Counted from the first letter of the stretch, positions 1-9,097 are shown. The stretch is 64,000 nt of DNA from Trinickia violacea (GCF_005280735.1 NZ_CP040078.1:1674001-1738000), one strand, 5' to 3'. Program-made: numbers and translations. The notes: generated by a model from the letters alone, not told the origin.

Positions 1-807
1 GCAGTGATGCGCATCGACGACGACATGTATTTCAATCCCGCTCAACTGGCCGTCGGCTTCGCTCGTGCTGCGCAGGCAAACGGCGCAGTGGTACTGCCGA
101 ACACGGCGGTTACGCGCATCCTGATTTCAGACGGCGAGGTGAGCGGGGTCGACACCTCGAGCGGCCGCATACGAACCCCCATCGTCGTTGATGCAGCCGG
201 CGCCTGGACGCGACAAATCGCCGAAGCCAGCGGAATTCGAGTTCCTCTTGTTACGACAGCGCAGCAATTGTTCGTCACCGAGCCAGTGTCCGATGCCCGA
301 GCCGAATTGCCGATGATCCGAATTATGGATGCTGCGGTGTATATGAGACCCTGCGACGGAGGATTTCTCTGGGGCGTCTACGAGGAAAATCCGAGATTCT
401 TCGACATGAGTGGCTTCGACGCCAACTTTGACATGAAGGATCTGTCGCTCGATGCCAAGGTTCTCTGGCACTACGCTCGGGACGTTGAAGCTCAGCTTCC
501 GGTTCTTCTGAAGGCAGGGGTCCGCGAGCATCGTGGCGGGCTGCCGACGATGACGGCCGATGGCCAGCACATCGTCGGACCCGCGCCCGCCATTCGGGGG
601 TTTTACTTCGCGAGCGGTTGCAATGTCGCGGGACTCTCCATTGCGCCGGCACTGGGGGAAGCGCTTGCCGCGTGGATCGTCGACGGTGCGCCTCCTATCG
701 ATCTGGCGCCTCTTTCGATAGACAGATTTGGCACCGGCCTGTGGCCCGACGACGAGTTGATCAGGCAGGCTGCGTGGCAGTACCGTCATTTCTACGGTGC
801 GAGATGA
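1..807 (+). CDS. FAD-dependent oxidoreductase (DAO family), 5' truncated by window edge
   Basis: The reading frame is open from base 1, so this is the C-terminal part (about 268 residues) of a D-amino-acid-oxidase/sarcosine-dehydrogenase-like flavoenzyme. These enzymes oxidise amines or amino acids to imines with FAD. The N-terminal Rossmann GxGxxG that binds FAD lies outside the window. What remains shows the substrate/FAD half: VVDAAGAWT near residue 60, typical of the family's second FAD contact, and a C-terminal block GFYFASGCNVAGLSIAPALG that closes the flavin site. No partner gene remains on this side, so the substrate cannot be named. The in-frame ATG at 7 is internal, not a start. Confidence 0.8.
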   Translation, partial: AVMRIDDDMYFNPAQLAVGFARAAQANGAVVLPNTAVTRILISDGEVSGVDTSSGRIRTPIVVDAAGAWTRQIAEASGIRVPLVTTAQQLFVTEPVSDARAELPMIRIMDAAVYMRPCDGGFLWGVYEENPRFFDMSGFDANFDMKDLSLDAKVLWHYARDVEAQLPVLLKAGVREHRGGLPTMTADGQHIVGPAPAIRGFYFASGCNVAGLSIAPALGEALAAWIVDGAPPIDLAPLSIDRFGTGLWPDDELIRQAAWQYRHFYGAR

Positions 808-941
808 CTTAAGCATCGACGCATTCCAGTCTGACGCCGAGCTTCCGAGTGCGACCAAGACGCGACGGTCGTTTCATCGCTTGGGACGTCCCATTCTCAA
901 GGTATGGAGCCGTCATCAATGGCGCAGCTGGCGTTTCTCGA

Positions 942-1757
942 TCAATGAGTTCCGGCGCGCTCCGATGCTCGCACGCTCGCCTGAGAGGCATGGCCGATAC
1001 CGCCTTCCTGTAGCCAGTATCCAAGGCCCATGAAGATAGCTCCGCCCGCCAGATTGCCCGCAGTCACGAAGAATTCATTGTGGATCGCCCCTGCGAGCGT
1101 GATTGAGGCCGGGTGATCTGCCATCAATGCAAGCGCGAACGCAAACATGTTTGCGACGCTGTGCTCGAAGCCGCTTGCGACAAATGCGAATATCGGCCAG
1201 AAGATCAGTCCGAGCTTCGCTGCGTCGTTCGTCGTACGCGCGGCCATCCAGATCGCGAGGCAGACCAGCCAGTTGCAAAGGAGGCCCTTCGCGAACAGAG
1301 GGAGATCCGCTGCAGACATCTTTGCCTCCACGGCCTTGAAGAACGCCTCTGAACCGTCGGTCAATAGAACCCCGCCGCCTGCAGCGTGCAGTATGGCAGC
1401 CAGCACAATGGCGCCTAGAAGATTTCCAATCCAGCAGGTCACCCACACGACCAGCATGCCCCCGATTCCCGTCTCGCCTTTCAATACGGCAAACGGCATG
1501 TACATGGCCGTTCCCGTGAATAGATCGGACCCGGCAAACACAACGATGGTAAGGGCGCATGCGAATACGGCGCCCATCACGAGATGCACGTAGGCTGGGT
1601 CAACGTGCGCGCCAACCGAGAACATGAGAATGTCGCCGAAGCCAATATAGGCTCCGGCCATGGCTGCACCAATCAGAAACACCAGTGGCGAGCGTTGGAC
1701 AGCCGATGCTTTGTGTGCACCCACCTTTGCGAACTTGTCGATACTTTCTGCGTACAT
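942..1757 (-). CDS. Formate/nitrite transporter (FNT) family channel
   Basis: About 271 residues with six hydrophobic spans. FNT proteins form pentameric inner-membrane channels for formate, nitrite or similar small anions. Family marks include the GFGDILMFSVGA block after the first span, GSDLFTGTAMYM, and GFEHSVANMFAF, which holds the conserved central histidine. The start is placed at 1757 because GGAG lies just upstream. An upstream in-frame codon at 1808 would add 17 residues without family resemblance. The nearest neighbours are unrelated, so formate and nitrite cannot be told apart here; no nitrite or formate enzyme is adjacent. It is transcribed away from the tetR-like gene. Confidence 0.85.
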   Translation of the reverse strand: MYAESIDKFAKVGAHKASAVQRSPLVFLIGAAMAGAYIGFGDILMFSVGAHVDPAYVHLVMGAVFACALTIVVFAGSDLFTGTAMYMPFAVLKGETGIGGMLVVWVTCWIGNLLGAIVLAAILHAAGGGVLLTDGSEAFFKAVEAKMSAADLPLFAKGLLCNWLVCLAIWMAARTTNDAAKLGLIFWPIFAFVASGFEHSVANMFAFALALMADHPASITLAGAIHNEFFVTAGNLAGGAIFMGLGYWLQEGGIGHASQASVRASERAGTH

Positions 1758-2273
1758 GGCTGCTCCACATAGAGATGCACCTCCGCTGACCGGGAGGTGT
1801 TGGGGCAAACTGAGCCTGGCTTTATTCTTTGCCGCGACGGCTGTCCCCGCGATGACTCCCGCATTACAAGCGCGTTATCTTTTGCCGCAGGGCGTCTGTG
1901 CACATGCGGCCGCTTCCTGATTTCAGATTTGTGATTTGGCGGTTAGCTGCGGGTAGCAACACCTACCGCGGGCAGTGAGGGACGATGTGCAAATTCGGTG
2001 CTGAGATGCAGCCTTTAGTGTGTTGCATCCACCGATTGAATCCGCAAGGCAAAGCGGCCACGCCAGAGTTCGCCCAACGAGGGGTCGTCAGTTCCTGTCC
2101 TCACGGGTGTTAGCGCCGGAAGCGCGCGACGGCCATACCTACGAAGACCACCGCCCTGAAACACCGAGTTCGGGCTCGTGTCTTGAAGAGCGTTACGCAT
2201 ACTGGCGCTGCCTGGTGGAAGCCTTGATCTCCATCGAGATTGTTCCGTTCAGCAACTTGTGCGGAAGTGAGAT
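1758..2273. other. Divergent intergenic region, no gene recognised
   Basis: This 516-base stretch separates the FNT gene from the TetR gene, so it should hold both promoters. A 61-codon open frame on the minus strand (2015-2200) has no recognisable domain and no clear ribosome site. I see no tRNA, FNR box or terminator that I would defend. Confidence 0.4.
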
Positions 2274-2287
2274 ATGATGAGCATCAT
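2274..2287. promoter_or_regulatory. Palindromic operator at the TetR start codon
   Basis: ATGATG-AG-CATCAT is a perfect inverted repeat with a 2-bp centre. It overlaps the first codons of the regulator. Its core ATGAT-N4-ATCAT is shared with the site at 2916-2939, which suggests autorepression. Confidence 0.55.
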
Positions 2288-2882
2288 GCAAAAATCATCA
2301 TTCAATCGAAAAGCGGCCAGCCGTAAGGAAATCACACACGAGCGCATCGTCGAGGTTGCCGCGCGCGCAATTCGCCGCAGCGGCTACGACGGGACGGGAG
2401 TAGCCGACATCATGAAGGAGGCCGGCCTGACACATGGCGGCTTCTATGCGCACTTTCCATCGCGTGAGGCGCTGCTTGCCGAAGCGGCTGACCGTGCCGG
2501 TGCTGAGGCCGTGGCCCTGTCGGAGCAGATCGCCGCCTCCGTGCCGCCGGAGCAGGCATTGCCGTCGATGGTGCGCGCCTATCTGTCGAAGGAGCACCGT
2601 GAAGCCATAGAAACGGGCTGTCCGGTCTCCGCCCTTGGCTCGGAGATGCCGCGCCAGGCGCCGGTCGTGCGGCGCGCGGCCACCCGCCGTATCAAGGAGA
2701 TGATCGATGTCATTGCGCGCCAGCTACCCGATTGGGGCCAGCCGGGCGCGCATGAGCAGGCACTTATTACCGTTGCCACTATGGTCGGCACCATGGTGCT
2801 GGCGCGTGCTGTCGACGACCCCAAGTTGTCGGACAGTTTTCTTGAAGCCGCATTAAAAAAATTCGCACCCGCTAATGAGTAA
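2274..2882 (+). CDS. TetR/AcrR family transcriptional regulator
   Basis: About 202 residues. The N-terminal TetR DNA-binding domain (residues 20-65) includes the helix-turn-helix GVADIMKEAGLTHGGFYAHF. The C-terminal ligand domain contains GCPVSALGSEM, common in TetR proteins that control oxidoreductases. GGAAG at 2262-2266 supports the ATG at 2274; ATGs at 2277 and 2286 are alternatives. A palindrome (2274-2287) overlaps the start codon and recurs between this gene and the next, so it probably represses itself and the SDR/quinone-oxidoreductase genes behind it. The inducer is unknown; an electrophile or quinone would fit the targets. Confidence 0.85.
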   Translation: MMSIMQKSSFNRKAASRKEITHERIVEVAARAIRRSGYDGTGVADIMKEAGLTHGGFYAHFPSREALLAEAADRAGAEAVALSEQIAASVPPEQALPSMVRAYLSKEHREAIETGCPVSALGSEMPRQAPVVRRAATRRIKEMIDVIARQLPDWGQPGAHEQALITVATMVGTMVLARAVDDPKLSDSFLEAALKKFAPANE

Positions 2883-2915
2883 ATCCGCTTGCTCGGTGTG
2901 CTTTTTGTTGGATTG

Positions 2916-2939
2916 AAAATATGATGATTATCATATTTT
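2916..2939. promoter_or_regulatory. Palindromic operator between TetR and SDR genes
   Basis: Arms AAAATATGAT (2916-2925) and ATCATATTTT (2930-2939) are perfectly complementary around a 4-bp spacer. The site lies 50 bp upstream of the SDR start. The inner ATGAT-N4-ATCAT matches the palindrome on the tetR start codon. It could also fold as a weak hairpin, but the shared core favours an operator. Confidence 0.6.
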
Positions 2940-2988
2940 TGTCGAAACAAACGCTCGATGTAAACACATTCCACACTACCGGAAGGAC

Positions 2989-3801
2989 ATGATGAAAAGC
3001 GGAATAGCCCTCGTTACGGGCGCCTCATCAGGCATTGGCGAAGCAACGGCAAACCGCCTTGCCGAGGCCGGGCACAAGGTCTACGGCACCAGCCGGCGCG
3101 GTGCGGAAGCCGGTCAGTTGACGTTCGAGATGCTGCCGCTGGATGTGACTTGCGAAGCATCAGTCGAAGCAGCCGTCAAGGAAGTACTGCGTTTACACGG
3201 CCGCATCGACCTGCTGGTGAACAACGCTGGCTTCGGCATCGCCCCTGCGGCTGCCGAAGAAAGTTCGCTTGACCAGGCCCGTGCGATCTTCGATACGAAC
3301 TTCTTCGGGATGATCCGCATGACCCGCGCCGTGCTGCCCCATATGCGGCGACAAGGTAGTGGCCGCATCATCAACATCGGCTCTGTCCTGGGATTCTTAC
3401 CCATGCCCTATATGGCGCTGTATTCAGCCACCAAGCACGCGGTTGCAGCTTATTCGGAGTCGCTCGACCACGAGTTGCGCATGATGGGCATCCGCGTATC
3501 GGTCATTGAGCCTGCCTACATCAAGACGCCGTTCGACGCGAACTTCATGGCGCCCGACGCCCCCCTCGACGCGTACCGCGATGTGCGCGCGGCCGTAGGT
3601 AAGCGAGTCAAGGAGGTGGTCGAGGGCGCTGACGGTCCGGAGGTCGTGGCTGAGACTGTGCTGCAGGCCGCTCTCTCAGCTCGCCCGAAACTCCGCTATG
3701 CCGCGGGCGGACTCGCCGGCCGTCTGCGATTGCTAAGCAGATTTGCGCCTGTGGGTCTGGTGGACGCCGGCATCCGCAAAGATCTGCGGCTGGCAACGTA
3801 G
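2989..3801 (+). CDS. Short-chain dehydrogenase/reductase (classical SDR)
   Basis: A 270-residue NAD(P)-dependent oxidoreductase. The cofactor motif TGASSGIG is at residues 10-17, NNAG at 78-81 and the structural Asn at 104. The catalytic set is Ser132, Tyr145 and Lys149 (YSATK). The length is typical. GGAAGGAC precedes the paired ATGs at 2989 and 2992. It lies behind the palindromic TetR site and 46 bp ahead of a quinone-oxidoreductase-like gene, so the two are probably one transcript. The substrate cannot be read from sequence; the family covers ketones, alcohols and sugars. Confidence 0.85.
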   Translation: MMKSGIALVTGASSGIGEATANRLAEAGHKVYGTSRRGAEAGQLTFEMLPLDVTCEASVEAAVKEVLRLHGRIDLLVNNAGFGIAPAAAEESSLDQARAIFDTNFFGMIRMTRAVLPHMRRQGSGRIINIGSVLGFLPMPYMALYSATKHAVAAYSESLDHELRMMGIRVSVIEPAYIKTPFDANFMAPDAPLDAYRDVRAAVGKRVKEVVEGADGPEVVAETVLQAALSARPKLRYAAGGLAGRLRLLSRFAPVGLVDAGIRKDLRLAT

Positions 3802-3847
3802 ACAGTATTACTTCACGCACCGAGAAACTGACAAGGAACAACGAATC

Positions 3848-4852
3848 ATGATGAAGGCATTCGTCGTCGATCGATATGGACGCAAGAATGGCGTACGAGC
3901 CGGCGATATGCCGGTTCCGGAACTGCGTGAGGATGACGTATTGATCCAGATTCACGCCGCTGGCGTGAACCCGCTCGATTCAAAGATCAGGGATGGAGAG
4001 TTCAAGCTGATTTTGCCCTATCGTTTGCCGCTGATTTTGGGCAATGACCTTGCCGGGGTCATTGTCCGCGTCGGATCGCGCGTGCGGCGATTCAAGCCGG
4101 GCGATGAGGTAAATGCGCGACCGCCAAAAGATCGGATCGGCACCTTCGCGGAGCTTATCGCGATCAAAGAAGACGCAGTGGCGATCAAGCCCAAAGGGCT
4201 CAGTATGGAAGAAGCGGCTTCAATCCCATTGGTGGGCTTGACTGCGTGGCAGGCGCTGGTCGAACGAGCGCAACTGAAGAAAGGGCAGAAGGTGCTCATA
4301 CACGCCGGCTCGGGTGGCGTTGGCACCTTTGCTATTCAACTGGCGAAGCATCTGGGCGCGACCGTCGCGACGACAGCGAGCGCCGCGAATGCCGGATTGA
4401 TGAAGCAGCTCGGTGCGGATATCGTCATCGATTACAAGAAAGACGACTTTGCCGCTGTATTGAAAGATTGCGACGTGGTGCTGGATACGCAGGGCGGAAA
4501 TACACTCGAAAAATCACTGCAAGTGCTCAAGCCGGGTGGCGAGCTCATCGGGATCGCCGGTCCTCCCGATCCTGATTTTGCTAAGCAGATGAGTGCCTCC
4601 TGGTTCCTGAAAACGGTGATGCGATTTCTAAGCTATCGCATCCGAAAGGCGGCGAGACGTCGCGGCGTCGGCTATTCATTCCTCTTTATGCGTGCCGATG
4701 GAGACCAACTAGCCCAGATCGCCAAGCTCGTCGACGCAGGCGCGATAACGCCTGTGATCGATCGGATTTTCCCGTTTGAATCAACGCGAGAGGCTTTGGC
4801 TTACGTCGAAACAGGACGTGCAAAGGGTAAGGTTGTCATCAAGATCCGATAG
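3848..4852 (+). CDS. NAD(P)-dependent zinc-free alcohol dehydrogenase / quinone oxidoreductase
   Basis: About 334 residues of the medium-chain dehydrogenase family, zinc-independent quinone-oxidoreductase branch: AAGVNPLDSKIRDG near the N terminus, no Cys cluster for structural zinc, and the nucleotide-binding HAGSGGVGTFAIQLAK in the middle. Such enzymes reduce quinones or enones with NADPH. The start at 3848 follows an AAGGA; an open frame runs further upstream but overlaps the SDR gene. It forms the third gene of the TetR-SDR-QOR set, which looks like an electrophile or quinone stress unit. Confidence 0.85.
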   Translation: MMKAFVVDRYGRKNGVRAGDMPVPELREDDVLIQIHAAGVNPLDSKIRDGEFKLILPYRLPLILGNDLAGVIVRVGSRVRRFKPGDEVNARPPKDRIGTFAELIAIKEDAVAIKPKGLSMEEAASIPLVGLTAWQALVERAQLKKGQKVLIHAGSGGVGTFAIQLAKHLGATVATTASAANAGLMKQLGADIVIDYKKDDFAAVLKDCDVVLDTQGGNTLEKSLQVLKPGGELIGIAGPPDPDFAKQMSASWFLKTVMRFLSYRIRKAARRRGVGYSFLFMRADGDQLAQIAKLVDAGAITPVIDRIFPFESTREALAYVETGRAKGKVVIKIR

Positions 4853-5126
4853 AAGGAGGGATCTCTGTGTATTTCCTCGCAGAGGCAACGGCGCTTGCTC
4901 GACGTGAAGTTCTTCCGACGTGGAACGTCACCGTCCGTTGTCAGCGTAGGAGCCGCGCTTGCACCGCTAACGGGCGCTTGCGCGCTGGGTCCTTCATCGG
5001 CGGTGGCGCGGCGTCTGGCAGGGGGTAGACACCTGCTGCAACAATAGCGCTCTGAGGGGAGGCGCGTAACCTTGGTGTTGCAATGACCTCAGCTCCATCG
5101 GACTCTTCCTGTTATTCACCAAAAGG

Positions 5127-5180
5127 TATCGAAATTGCCAGTTTCAATATATTGGAACGGCTTCCCCGTTGCCAGATACT
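5127..5180 (+). promoter_or_regulatory. Putative LysR operator plus core promoter of poxB
   Basis: This 54-bp block matches 9098-9151 in front of the MFS gene without gaps at 36 of 54 positions. Three conserved islands are TATCGAAATTGC, ATATATTGGA and AGATACT, at identical spacing. TTGGAA (5152-5157) and GATACT (5175-5180), 17 bp apart, form a -35/-10 pair 34 bp from the poxB ATG. The upstream half TATCG-N13-CAATA looks like a LysR-type activation site. The rest of 4853-5213 holds no gene. Confidence 0.6.
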
Positions 5181-5213
5181 TCTCTCACCGCAACTAACTC
5201 ACGAGAGAACGAC

Positions 5214-6938
5214 ATGGCTGACACAACTTTGGCCGACCAACTGGCAAAGACCCTGGAACAGGCCGGCGTCCAGCGTATCTGGGGCGTGACTGGCGACAGC
5301 CTCAACGGCTTGAGCGATGCGCTACGCCGGATGAAGACCATCGAATGGATGCACGTGCGCCACGAGGAAGTCGCGGCATTCGCCGCCGGGGCCGATGCCG
5401 CTGCCACCGGCGAGCTCGCGGTCTGCGCGGGAAGCTGCGGACCGGGCAACCTTCACTTGATCAACGGATTGTTCGATGCCCACCGCAACCACGTGCCGGT
5501 GCTGGCCATCGCGGCGCACATTCCGTCGTCCGAGATCGGGCTGAACTACTTCCAGGAAACCCACCCGCAGGAATTGTTCAAGGAGTGCAGCCACTTCGTC
5601 GAACTGGTCACCAATCCGGCACAGATGCCGCAGGTCCTGCATCGCGCCATGCGCACGGCAATCCTCAAACGCGGTGTGGCCGTGGTCGTGATTCCGGGGG
5701 ACGTCGCGTTGCAGCAGGCGGTGGGGCCCGCGTCGCGCTGGTCCCCGCCCGCGCCGGCGCAAGTGTTGCCCGATGAGCGCAGCCTCGATGACCTTGCCGC
5801 GCTGCTCGACGGCTCGGAGGCAATCACGCTGCTGTGCGGCAGCGGCTGCGAGGGCGCCCACGACGAAGTCGTCGCGCTTGCCGACAAGCTCGGCGCGCCC
5901 GTGGTGCATGCATTGCGCGGAAAGGAGCATGTCGAATGGGACAACCCGTTCGACGTCGGGATGACCGGGCTCATCGGATTCAGCTCCGGTTATCAGGCCA
6001 TGCTGAACTGCGATGTGCTGCTGATGCTGGGCACCGATTTTCCGTATCGGCACTTCTACCCTAGCCAGGCGAAGATCGTACAGGTCGATATCGACCCGGA
6101 CGCGCTGGGCCGCCGCGCGCAGCTGGACCTGGGAATCCTGGGAGGCGTTGCGGAGACGATCGACGCGCTACTGCCACGGCTGCAGCGTAAGACCAACCGG
6201 CAGTTTCTCGACGCCTCGCTGAAGCATTACCAACAGGCGCGCGAAGGGCTTGATGATCTCGCGGTGCCATCGGCGCCAGGTCGGCCGATTCATCCGCAGT
6301 ACCTGACCCGTCTGGTGAGCGAACTGGCCGACGATGACGCGATCTTTACCGCCGATGTCGGTACGCCCACGGTGTGGGCGGCGCGCTACCTGACCATGAA
6401 TGGACGCCGCCGCCTGCTGGGTTCGTTCAATCATGGGTCGATGGCCAACGCCATGCCGCAGGCGCTCGGTGCGCAGGCTGCATTCCCTGGGCGGCAGGTC
6501 GTTTCGCTGTCGGGTGACGGCGGCTTCTCGATGTTGATGGGCGATTTCATCTCGCTGGTGCAGCTTGGGCTGCCGGTGAAGGTCATCGTCTACGACAACG
6601 CGTCGCTGGGCTTCGTCGCCATGGAAATGAAGGCAAACGGCTACCTCGATACATCCACCGACCTGCGGAATCCCGACTTTTCCGCGATGGCGAATGCGAT
6701 GGGGGTGCTCGGTCTGCGAGTTGAACATTCCGAAGACCTCGGCCCGGCGCTCCGCAAGGCGTTTGCGCACGATGGCCCGGTCCTGGTGGATGTGGTGACC
6801 GCCAAGCAGGAACTGGTGATGCCGCCAGCCATCAAGCTGGAACAGGCCAAAGGCTTCAGTTTGTACATGCTCAAGGCCATCATCAACGGCAGGGGCGACG
6901 AAGTGATTGAACTGGCGAAGACCAACCTCCGCCGCTGA
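5214..6938 (+). CDS. poxB: Ubiquinone-dependent pyruvate dehydrogenase (pyruvate oxidase)
   Basis: A 574-residue thiamine-diphosphate and FAD enzyme that converts pyruvate to acetate and CO2 and passes electrons to ubiquinone at the membrane. It has the three domains of the family: N-terminal TPP-binding (residues 1-180), central FAD domain, and C-terminal TPP domain with GDGGFSMLMGDF through YDNASLGF for Mg-diphosphate. The last 35 residues keep the E. coli PoxB lipid-activation tail (KLEQAKGFSLYMLKAIINGR), so this is PoxB rather than acetolactate synthase or benzoylformate decarboxylase. The start at 5214 follows an ACGAGAG. The promoter block upstream is shared with the MFS gene at 9214. 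A FUSC relic follows directly. Confidence 0.93.
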   Translation: MADTTLADQLAKTLEQAGVQRIWGVTGDSLNGLSDALRRMKTIEWMHVRHEEVAAFAAGADAAATGELAVCAGSCGPGNLHLINGLFDAHRNHVPVLAIAAHIPSSEIGLNYFQETHPQELFKECSHFVELVTNPAQMPQVLHRAMRTAILKRGVAVVVIPGDVALQQAVGPASRWSPPAPAQVLPDERSLDDLAALLDGSEAITLLCGSGCEGAHDEVVALADKLGAPVVHALRGKEHVEWDNPFDVGMTGLIGFSSGYQAMLNCDVLLMLGTDFPYRHFYPSQAKIVQVDIDPDALGRRAQLDLGILGGVAETIDALLPRLQRKTNRQFLDASLKHYQQAREGLDDLAVPSAPGRPIHPQYLTRLVSELADDDAIFTADVGTPTVWAARYLTMNGRRRLLGSFNHGSMANAMPQALGAQAAFPGRQVVSLSGDGGFSMLMGDFISLVQLGLPVKVIVYDNASLGFVAMEMKANGYLDTSTDLRNPDFSAMANAMGVLGLRVEHSEDLGPALRKAFAHDGPVLVDVVTAKQELVMPPAIKLEQAKGFSLYMLKAIINGRGDEVIELAKTNLRR

Positions 6939-6966
6939 TGTCTGACATTCGCGAAATGCCCAGCGC

Positions 6967-7056
6967 ATGTTCAATAATCTGATCAACGTCAGGATGCCTA
7001 CGCGCGGCGCCATATTGCTGGCGCCGATTTTTCGGGTGCGAGGGCATGGCATTTGA
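6967..7056 (+). pseudogene. N-terminal relic of a FUSC-type membrane protein
   Basis: The first 22 codons of this short frame match the first 22 codons of the FUSC gene at 7097. 17 of the 22 residues are identical, and many differences are silent third-base changes. After IF the similarity ends, and seven codons later the frame stops at 7054-7056. It is therefore a truncated paralog whose body was deleted, not a recent exact duplication. It could still be translated as a 29-residue peptide. Confidence 0.65.
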
Positions 7057-7096
7057 TCGCTGACAACTCTGGCCAGGCACCCGCAGTTCCACCTGT

Positions 7097-8113
7097 ATGT
7101 TCAACGAACTAATCAATATCCGGATGCTGTCGCGTGGCGCCGTACTGCTTGCGCCGATTTTCATCGCGGGACTCGTGACAGGCGATCCAATGTGGTTTCG
7201 CGCTGAGATCGTGACGGTGTCCGTCTTCATTGCCGCGGAACGCTCGCGCCTTGCACCGGTTGGCGTGCTGCTGCATACGCTCGCAATAGGGTTCGGCGTC
7301 CTGGCCATGATCCTGTCGCTTGGAAGACCGGAGACGTTCGTGATGGCGTCCGTCCTGCTCGCCATCGTCTGCGTGGCTCTCACTGCCGCAGGGCCCAGCA
7401 TGCGCTGGACCGGTAGCTTCACTTTCATTCCTGTCCTCTACATTGCCTGTGCATTGGCGGACAATGCCAACGGAGGTCGATTAGGGCAGCTCGGCCTGAA
7501 GGTGCTTCCGTATCTCCTTTGTTCAGCGATTCCCGTCATCCTCGCCTCGAGCGCGTCCCGGCTTTCGAAGCAGTTAGCGGGCAGATCGGCCGGCGGTGGT
7601 TGGCTCACGCTTCGGCAGGTGACTGAAGCGCCGGCGCCTGGATGTTTCGAAGGGATTGTCGCCGCTGCCCTAGCCGTCGGCGTGGCGGCGTCGCTCGTCG
7701 AATGGCAAGGCATTCACTTTCACTTCGCACAATGGCTGGTGTGGTCGGCGGCCAGCGTTGTCACGGGTGATGTCGCGACGGCGCGCGCCAAATGGAAAGA
7801 CCGGATGACCGGCGCAATCGTTGGCGTTCCTGCAGGGATTCTGGTCGGAATCTTCATGCCCCACGCGCCGGTGTTCTTCGATGTACTGACAGCCGCCACC
7901 GTGTTGACGCTCGTCGCTTTCAACAGGTATGTCATTGCGTTCGGTACGAGATGCGCTCTACATGCCGTCACAATCATTGTTGCGGGGCACGCCGTTTTCT
8001 TGGCCGACTATCGGGCGATAGACGTCGTCGTCGGTAGCGTAATCGGCATCGTCTTCGTCTTGGGGACCCATCTGATTGCCGGCTCGCTCGGCGGCAACCG
8101 TACCTATGGCTGA
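7097..8113 (+). CDS. FUSC / fusaric-acid-resistance-like membrane protein
   Basis: A 338-residue protein with about ten hydrophobic segments in two halves, the second beginning near residue 175 after a cytoplasmic loop. The C-terminal half (QWLVWSAASVVTGDVATARAKWKDR followed by GAIVGVPAGILVG) resembles the FUSC repeat of aromatic-acid efflux proteins. No periplasmic adaptor or outer-membrane factor is adjacent, so it may act alone. The start codon is supported by alignment with its own relic at 6967. It lies behind poxB and converges on the LysR gene. The export substrate is unknown. Confidence 0.7.
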   Translation: MFNELINIRMLSRGAVLLAPIFIAGLVTGDPMWFRAEIVTVSVFIAAERSRLAPVGVLLHTLAIGFGVLAMILSLGRPETFVMASVLLAIVCVALTAAGPSMRWTGSFTFIPVLYIACALADNANGGRLGQLGLKVLPYLLCSAIPVILASSASRLSKQLAGRSAGGGWLTLRQVTEAPAPGCFEGIVAAALAVGVAASLVEWQGIHFHFAQWLVWSAASVVTGDVATARAKWKDRMTGAIVGVPAGILVGIFMPHAPVFFDVLTAATVLTLVAFNRYVIAFGTRCALHAVTIIVAGHAVFLADYRAIDVVVGSVIGIVFVLGTHLIAGSLGGNRTYG

Positions 8114-8117
8114 CTCA

Positions 8118-8151
8118 GGTCCCGACATATCGAGTGATGTTCATCGGGACC
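8118..8151. terminator. Weak hairpin between convergent FUSC and LysR genes
   Basis: Arms GGTCCCGA (8118-8125) and TCGGGACC (8144-8151) are perfectly complementary, but the loop is 18 nt and there is no T-run. It could be a bidirectional, non-canonical terminator. Confidence 0.3.
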
Positions 8152-8158
8152 GATTCTG

Positions 8159-9070
8159 TCACCGCTGAGTCTTGCGCCACTCCCGTGCCATCTCCCGGGC
8201 TACCGCCAGAAAAAGGCGCACAACTGGCGAAGGGTTATGGCGTCGCCACGCAAGGCTTATCGGCGCCTTGGGCGCATTCCCCGCAATCGGCAGATACACC
8301 ACTTCGTCCGTCTTTATTTGAGTCGTTGAGCGCGGGACAATCGATACGCCGAAGCCGGCTCCGACCAGCGGTGCGATAGACACGATCTGCGGCGCCTCCT
8401 GGCCGAGCCTCGGAAGAAAGCCCGCACGCTGACAAGCTGACGTAATCGCGTCATACAGACCCGCGCCGACTGCACGGGGGAACAGAAGGAACGTCTCCTC
8501 CGCGAGCGCGGACAGCGATACCGCCGCGCCGGCTCTCGCGAGCGGATGGTTGTGCGGCAGCACCACCACCATGTCCTCCCTTACGAGCAATTCAACTTCC
8601 AGTTCATCGGCGGCCATGATGGGTGGCCGGATGAATGCGGCATCGACGCGTCCCTCCACCAGCCCTTCCACCAGTGACGGCGTATTGCTTTGCTCCGGCG
8701 ACAGCACGACATCGGGACGCCGGATACGGTATTCGCGAATGATGGCCGGCACGAGCGGTTGGAAGTAGGTAGCGCCTGCAAAACCGACACGCAAGTGACC
8801 GATCTCGCCGCGGGATAGCCGCTGCACGTCCGTACATGTGCGATCCACCAAGGCGAGGATATGCCGTGCACTGTCCAGCAACAGCGTACCGGCATCGGTC
8901 AGTTCGACACCCCGCGACAAACGGCGAAACAGCGTCGCACCCAATTCGCGCTCGAGCCGCTGGATTTGCAGACTCAGCGGTGGCTGCCCGATACCGAGGC
9001 GCTCCGCAGCGCGCGTGAAGTGCCGTTCCTCGGCCACTACAACGAAATACCTCAGATGTCGAAGCTCCAT
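8159..9070 (-). CDS. LysR family transcriptional regulator (BenM/CatM-like)
   Basis: A 303-residue regulator with the LysR winged helix-turn-helix at residues 1-60 (HFTRAAERLGIGQPPLSLQI) and a periplasmic-binding-like effector domain. The N terminus MELRHLRYFVVVAEE resembles the BenM/CatM group, which senses aromatic acids. GAGGTG precedes the ATG. It is divergent from the MFS transporter, with a 143-bp shared promoter region that contains a TATCG-N13-CGATA dyad. The same promoter block precedes poxB, so this protein may control both genes. That link is inference. Confidence 0.88.
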   Translation of the reverse strand: MELRHLRYFVVVAEERHFTRAAERLGIGQPPLSLQIQRLERELGATLFRRLSRGVELTDAGTLLLDSARHILALVDRTCTDVQRLSRGEIGHLRVGFAGATYFQPLVPAIIREYRIRRPDVVLSPEQSNTPSLVEGLVEGRVDAAFIRPPIMAADELEVELLVREDMVVVLPHNHPLARAGAAVSLSALAEETFLLFPRAVGAGLYDAITSACQRAGFLPRLGQEAPQIVSIAPLVGAGFGVSIVPRSTTQIKTDEVVYLPIAGNAPKAPISLAWRRHNPSPVVRLFLAVAREMAREWRKTQR

Positions 9071-9097
9071 GGGGCACCTCAGCTATTTACTGAATGA

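Noticed and set aside
2015..2200. 61-codon minus-strand frame upstream of the FNT gene
   Set aside because: No ribosome site, no family, and it lies in a region expected to hold promoters.
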